Shown here in pieces: positions 62,500-64,000 of a DNA stretch of 64,000 nt (position 1 is its first letter; every line of letters begins with the position of its first letter). Made by a program: the position numbers and the translations under genes. Below the pieces are notes generated by a model that worked only from the letters and a program-made list of their open reading frames with translations, ran no database searches and was not told the origin of the DNA. Source of the stretch: Candidatus Fermentibacteraceae bacterium (lineage in GTDB: Bacteria > Fermentibacterota > Fermentibacteria > Fermentibacterales > JCC-6); the NCBI GenBank assembly GCA_016744855.1, contig JADGDO010000003.1:1-64000 (forward strand). The letters run 5' to 3'.

Positions 62500-63708
62500 C
62501 TATTCTACAGTGGTTATAGTTTTGAGAAAATCTGCAATCTTAGCAACTGGTTCCCATACCTGCCCAAGAGTGGCAGAGAGAACACCAATAACGATTACAA
62601 TCATGAAGAAAAGCTTAGCCATATCCTGCCCGCGAAGGCTACCAAGTAGCTTGGGTTCTTTAGAAAGATAGGCACTGGCTGCGAAAAGTTCTTCACCGAT
62701 GAGAGTGTAATCACAAGCAGCAATGAAGAATGGAATCTGACTCGGCATTGCAGTTCCAGCAATCTGTATAGCACCGACACTTCTACCGGTTTCAGCAAGA
62801 ATCAGACTTTCAGCATAAAATGTACCCAGCATGAAAATAGCAGCAGGTTTCTCCCTTACCATAATACCATCTACACCAGCCGCATATCCGAACTGATCAT
62901 CGGTGATGTAGTTGATGCTTTCTCTGTTGTATGCATCTGGTCTTCCCACCTGCAAGTATGACTCTTTAACGATCTCCTGGGCAACACTCATAACTACCGA
63001 GCGGCATGTAGGAACAAGAAGTGGAGAACCGTATTCGGCGGTTTTAATTGCAACACGTCCCAGAATAACCATACTGGCGATTGTCTGGATATCATCCATG
63101 TCCATAATCCCAGGTATGTAAAGAACGGGACGCCCCATCTCGGTTGCTCTTCCGACAGCGTCTTCAACAGCTGTAAGACCGGCAATTCTGCGAATGTAAA
63201 GATCCTTACCGCGTTTCCCCTGATCAATGTAATAGAAGATCACTATGCTGATAATAACAAGAGTTATGAGCATGCCGATTCTTCCAGTATGCATCCACTG
63301 TTTCTGCGGAATAGAAGAGACAGCTTCTGAAGCTGTTTCAGCATTTCCAGAGTAGAATGGAACAATCCTGTAAGAATACTCACTGCCATCTATCAGATTG
63401 GCATCAGTCTTTGATCCGTCTATTGGAGAAAGAGTCGATATTGGAATCCACTCTCCACTGGAATCAAGCCGTTCGAGAAGCATAGAATCAGGTATTGCAT
63501 CTGTTGTGGCAACAGTCCATGCAATCTCAATATTCCCTCCGGCATCATTCGGAGCATCCTCAGCGGTGAGGGACAGTATAAAACAGTCACCACACGGCTC
63601 AGGGTTTTCACAACCGCCATCTAATTCTTCCTCGGGGCACCCGGCGCACTGAGTGTATGCCACCCCGGCAAAAATCAGAAGAGGCAAAACAAACAGCATT
63701 CTTCTCAT
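62500..63708 (-). CDS. DUF6754-family membrane protein with fibronectin-like N-domain
   Basis: Start ATG 63708 (AAAGGGG upstream), 402 residues. It has a signal peptide, a cysteine-rich short segment (CAGCPEEELDGGCENPEPCGDC, about 21-42), then a fibronectin type III-like domain (about 45-130) and a membrane helix (about 140-158). The DUF6754 region follows: VLYIPGIMDMDDIQTIASMVILG, DDQFGYAAGVDGIMVREKPAAIFMLG, and AIQIAGTAMPSQIPFFIAACDYTLIGEELFAASAYLS. The very conserved core implies a defined but unknown role. It is the first gene of the cluster. Confidence 0.9.
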   Translation of the reverse strand: MRRMLFVLPLLIFAGVAYTQCAGCPEEELDGGCENPEPCGDCFILSLTAEDAPNDAGGNIEIAWTVATTDAIPDSMLLERLDSSGEWIPISTLSPIDGSKTDANLIDGSEYSYRIVPFYSGNAETASEAVSSIPQKQWMHTGRIGMLITLVIISIVIFYYIDQGKRGKDLYIRRIAGLTAVEDAVGRATEMGRPVLYIPGIMDMDDIQTIASMVILGRVAIKTAEYGSPLLVPTCRSVVMSVAQEIVKESYLQVGRPDAYNRESINYITDDQFGYAAGVDGIMVREKPAAIFMLGTFYAESLILAETGRSVGAIQIAGTAMPSQIPFFIAACDYTLIGEELFAASAYLSKEPKLLGSLRGQDMAKLFFMIVIVIGVLSATLGQVWEPVAKIADFLKTITTVE

Positions 63709-63724
63709 ACTGCGCGAACCCCTT

Positions 63725-63760
63725 TCGTTAGAATGTAACAACAAAAATACAGTCTAACGA
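63725..63760 (-). promoter_or_regulatory. Inverted repeat in the leader of the DUF6754 operon
   Basis: TCGTTAGA (63725-63732) and TCTAACGA (63753-63760) are perfect complements separated by 20 bases, between the putative promoter and the ribosome site. It could be an operator or a leader hairpin. Confidence 0.5.
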
Positions 63761-63788
63761 TAATAACCCTCCAAGACAATCTCTGCAA
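63760..63788 (-). promoter_or_regulatory. Possible promoter of the DUF6754 operon
   Basis: On the minus strand TTGCAG (63788-63783) and TATTAT (63765-63760) are spaced by 17 bases. The -10 box equals the one seen at 2559. The start point would fall in the adjoining inverted repeat. Confidence 0.4.
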
Positions 63789-63813
63789 CAAGGAGAAGAA
63801 AGATAAGCGGTAA

Positions 63814-64000
63814 TCAGAGGAGTAAATCACGCAATCCTTTTACCGTTTCTACAGGAAGATTACATGTTCCATTTCTGCATACAGATGCTTCAGATTTTTC
63901 GCCATCCGGTCTTTCTGAAAACTGAACGGTAGTCCAGGGTCTATAGTTAGTTCGTACAACATCAAGCATGTCCTGTAATAACGGATCATTTAAGCTACCT
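63814..64000 (-). CDS. C-terminal end of a YyaL/SSP411-like (DUF255) protein, partial
   Basis: An open frame from the window edge to TGA at 63814. The last 62 residues include PWTTVQFSERP and ASVCRNGTCNLPVETVKGLRDLL, a Cys-rich end as seen in YyaL/spermatogenesis-associated protein 20 homologues, which have an N-terminal thioredoxin-like domain and a glycosidase-like fold. The rest lies outside the window. Confidence 0.6.
   Translation of the reverse strand, partial: GSLNDPLLQDMLDVVRTNYRPWTTVQFSERPDGEKSEASVCRNGTCNLPVETVKGLRDLLL

Overview
The window looks like chromosomal DNA of an uncultured Gram-negative bacterium of the FCB (Fibrobacterota-Chlorobiota-Bacteroidota) type. The evidence is a PorV-like outer-membrane protein, several secreted proteins with type IX-secretion/FlgD-like C-terminal modules (GPNPSTGNF or APNPF motifs), two GWxTD-domain proteins, a TonB-dependent receptor with an N-terminal carboxypeptidase-regulatory domain, and a DUF6754 membrane cluster. 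A Fermentibacterota/Cloacimonadota-like candidate lineage fits best, but this is inference and the exact phylum cannot be read from the sequence. TGA is a normal stop codon (many ATGA stop/start overlaps) and TTG and GTG starts are common. No phage, insertion sequence, CRISPR array or rRNA operon was seen.

Layout. 1-1.3 kb: a truncated TPR/repeat protein and tRNA-Ser(GGA). 1.4-3.7 kb: two secreted thioredoxin-fold proteins in tandem. The first has an in-frame TGA exactly where its neighbour has the first cysteine of CGPC, so it is a strong selenoprotein candidate. 3.7-7.6 kb: maf, dtd, a membrane protein, a subtilase and a lipoprotein. 7.8-9.9 kb: a PEGA/AgmX-like protein and pyrE. 9.9-15.5 kb: a GT-C glycosyltransferase, an M90 peptidase, a coiled-coil protein, a CYTH protein, tRNA-Ser(UGA), a GroES-like protein, a small secreted protein and a PHP phosphoesterase. 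15.5-34.7 kb: a long minus-strand block carrying Na/Pi transporters (tandem pair), rsmI, inositol-lipid genes (ino1 and a CDP-alcohol phosphotransferase), tmk, ctp, a phosphohexomutase, yceD-rpmF-plsX-fabH-fabG-acpP-fabF-rnc and acd-etfB-etfA. 34.9-42.8 kb: plus-strand genes ubiA-like, ispE, tRNA-Gln, rplY, pth, then (past a minus-strand lipoprotein) a DnaQ-like exonuclease, murA and a TolB-like lipoprotein.

42.9-58.6 kb is dominated by one minus-strand operon: TonB-dependent receptor, exbB, two exbD, tonB, a large secreted protein, PorV-like, two GWxTD proteins, another large secreted protein and a TPR lipoprotein. It closes at a bidirectional terminator next to a 48-codon membrane-peptide ORF. 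It couples an inner-membrane energiser to an outer-membrane receptor and to surface/secretion components, and looks like a self-contained uptake or surface-assembly system of unknown substrate. 58.7-64 kb: an outer-membrane-type protein, a small acidic secreted protein, a four-gene membrane operon ending in DUF6754 genes, and the C-terminal end of a YyaL/SSP411-like protein.

The most noteworthy points are the candidate UxxC selenoprotein, the TonB/PorV/GWxTD operon, the Asp-for-Cys MurA, the ferredoxin-fused EtfA beside an acyl-CoA dehydrogenase, and the DUF6754 operon with a dyad in its leader.
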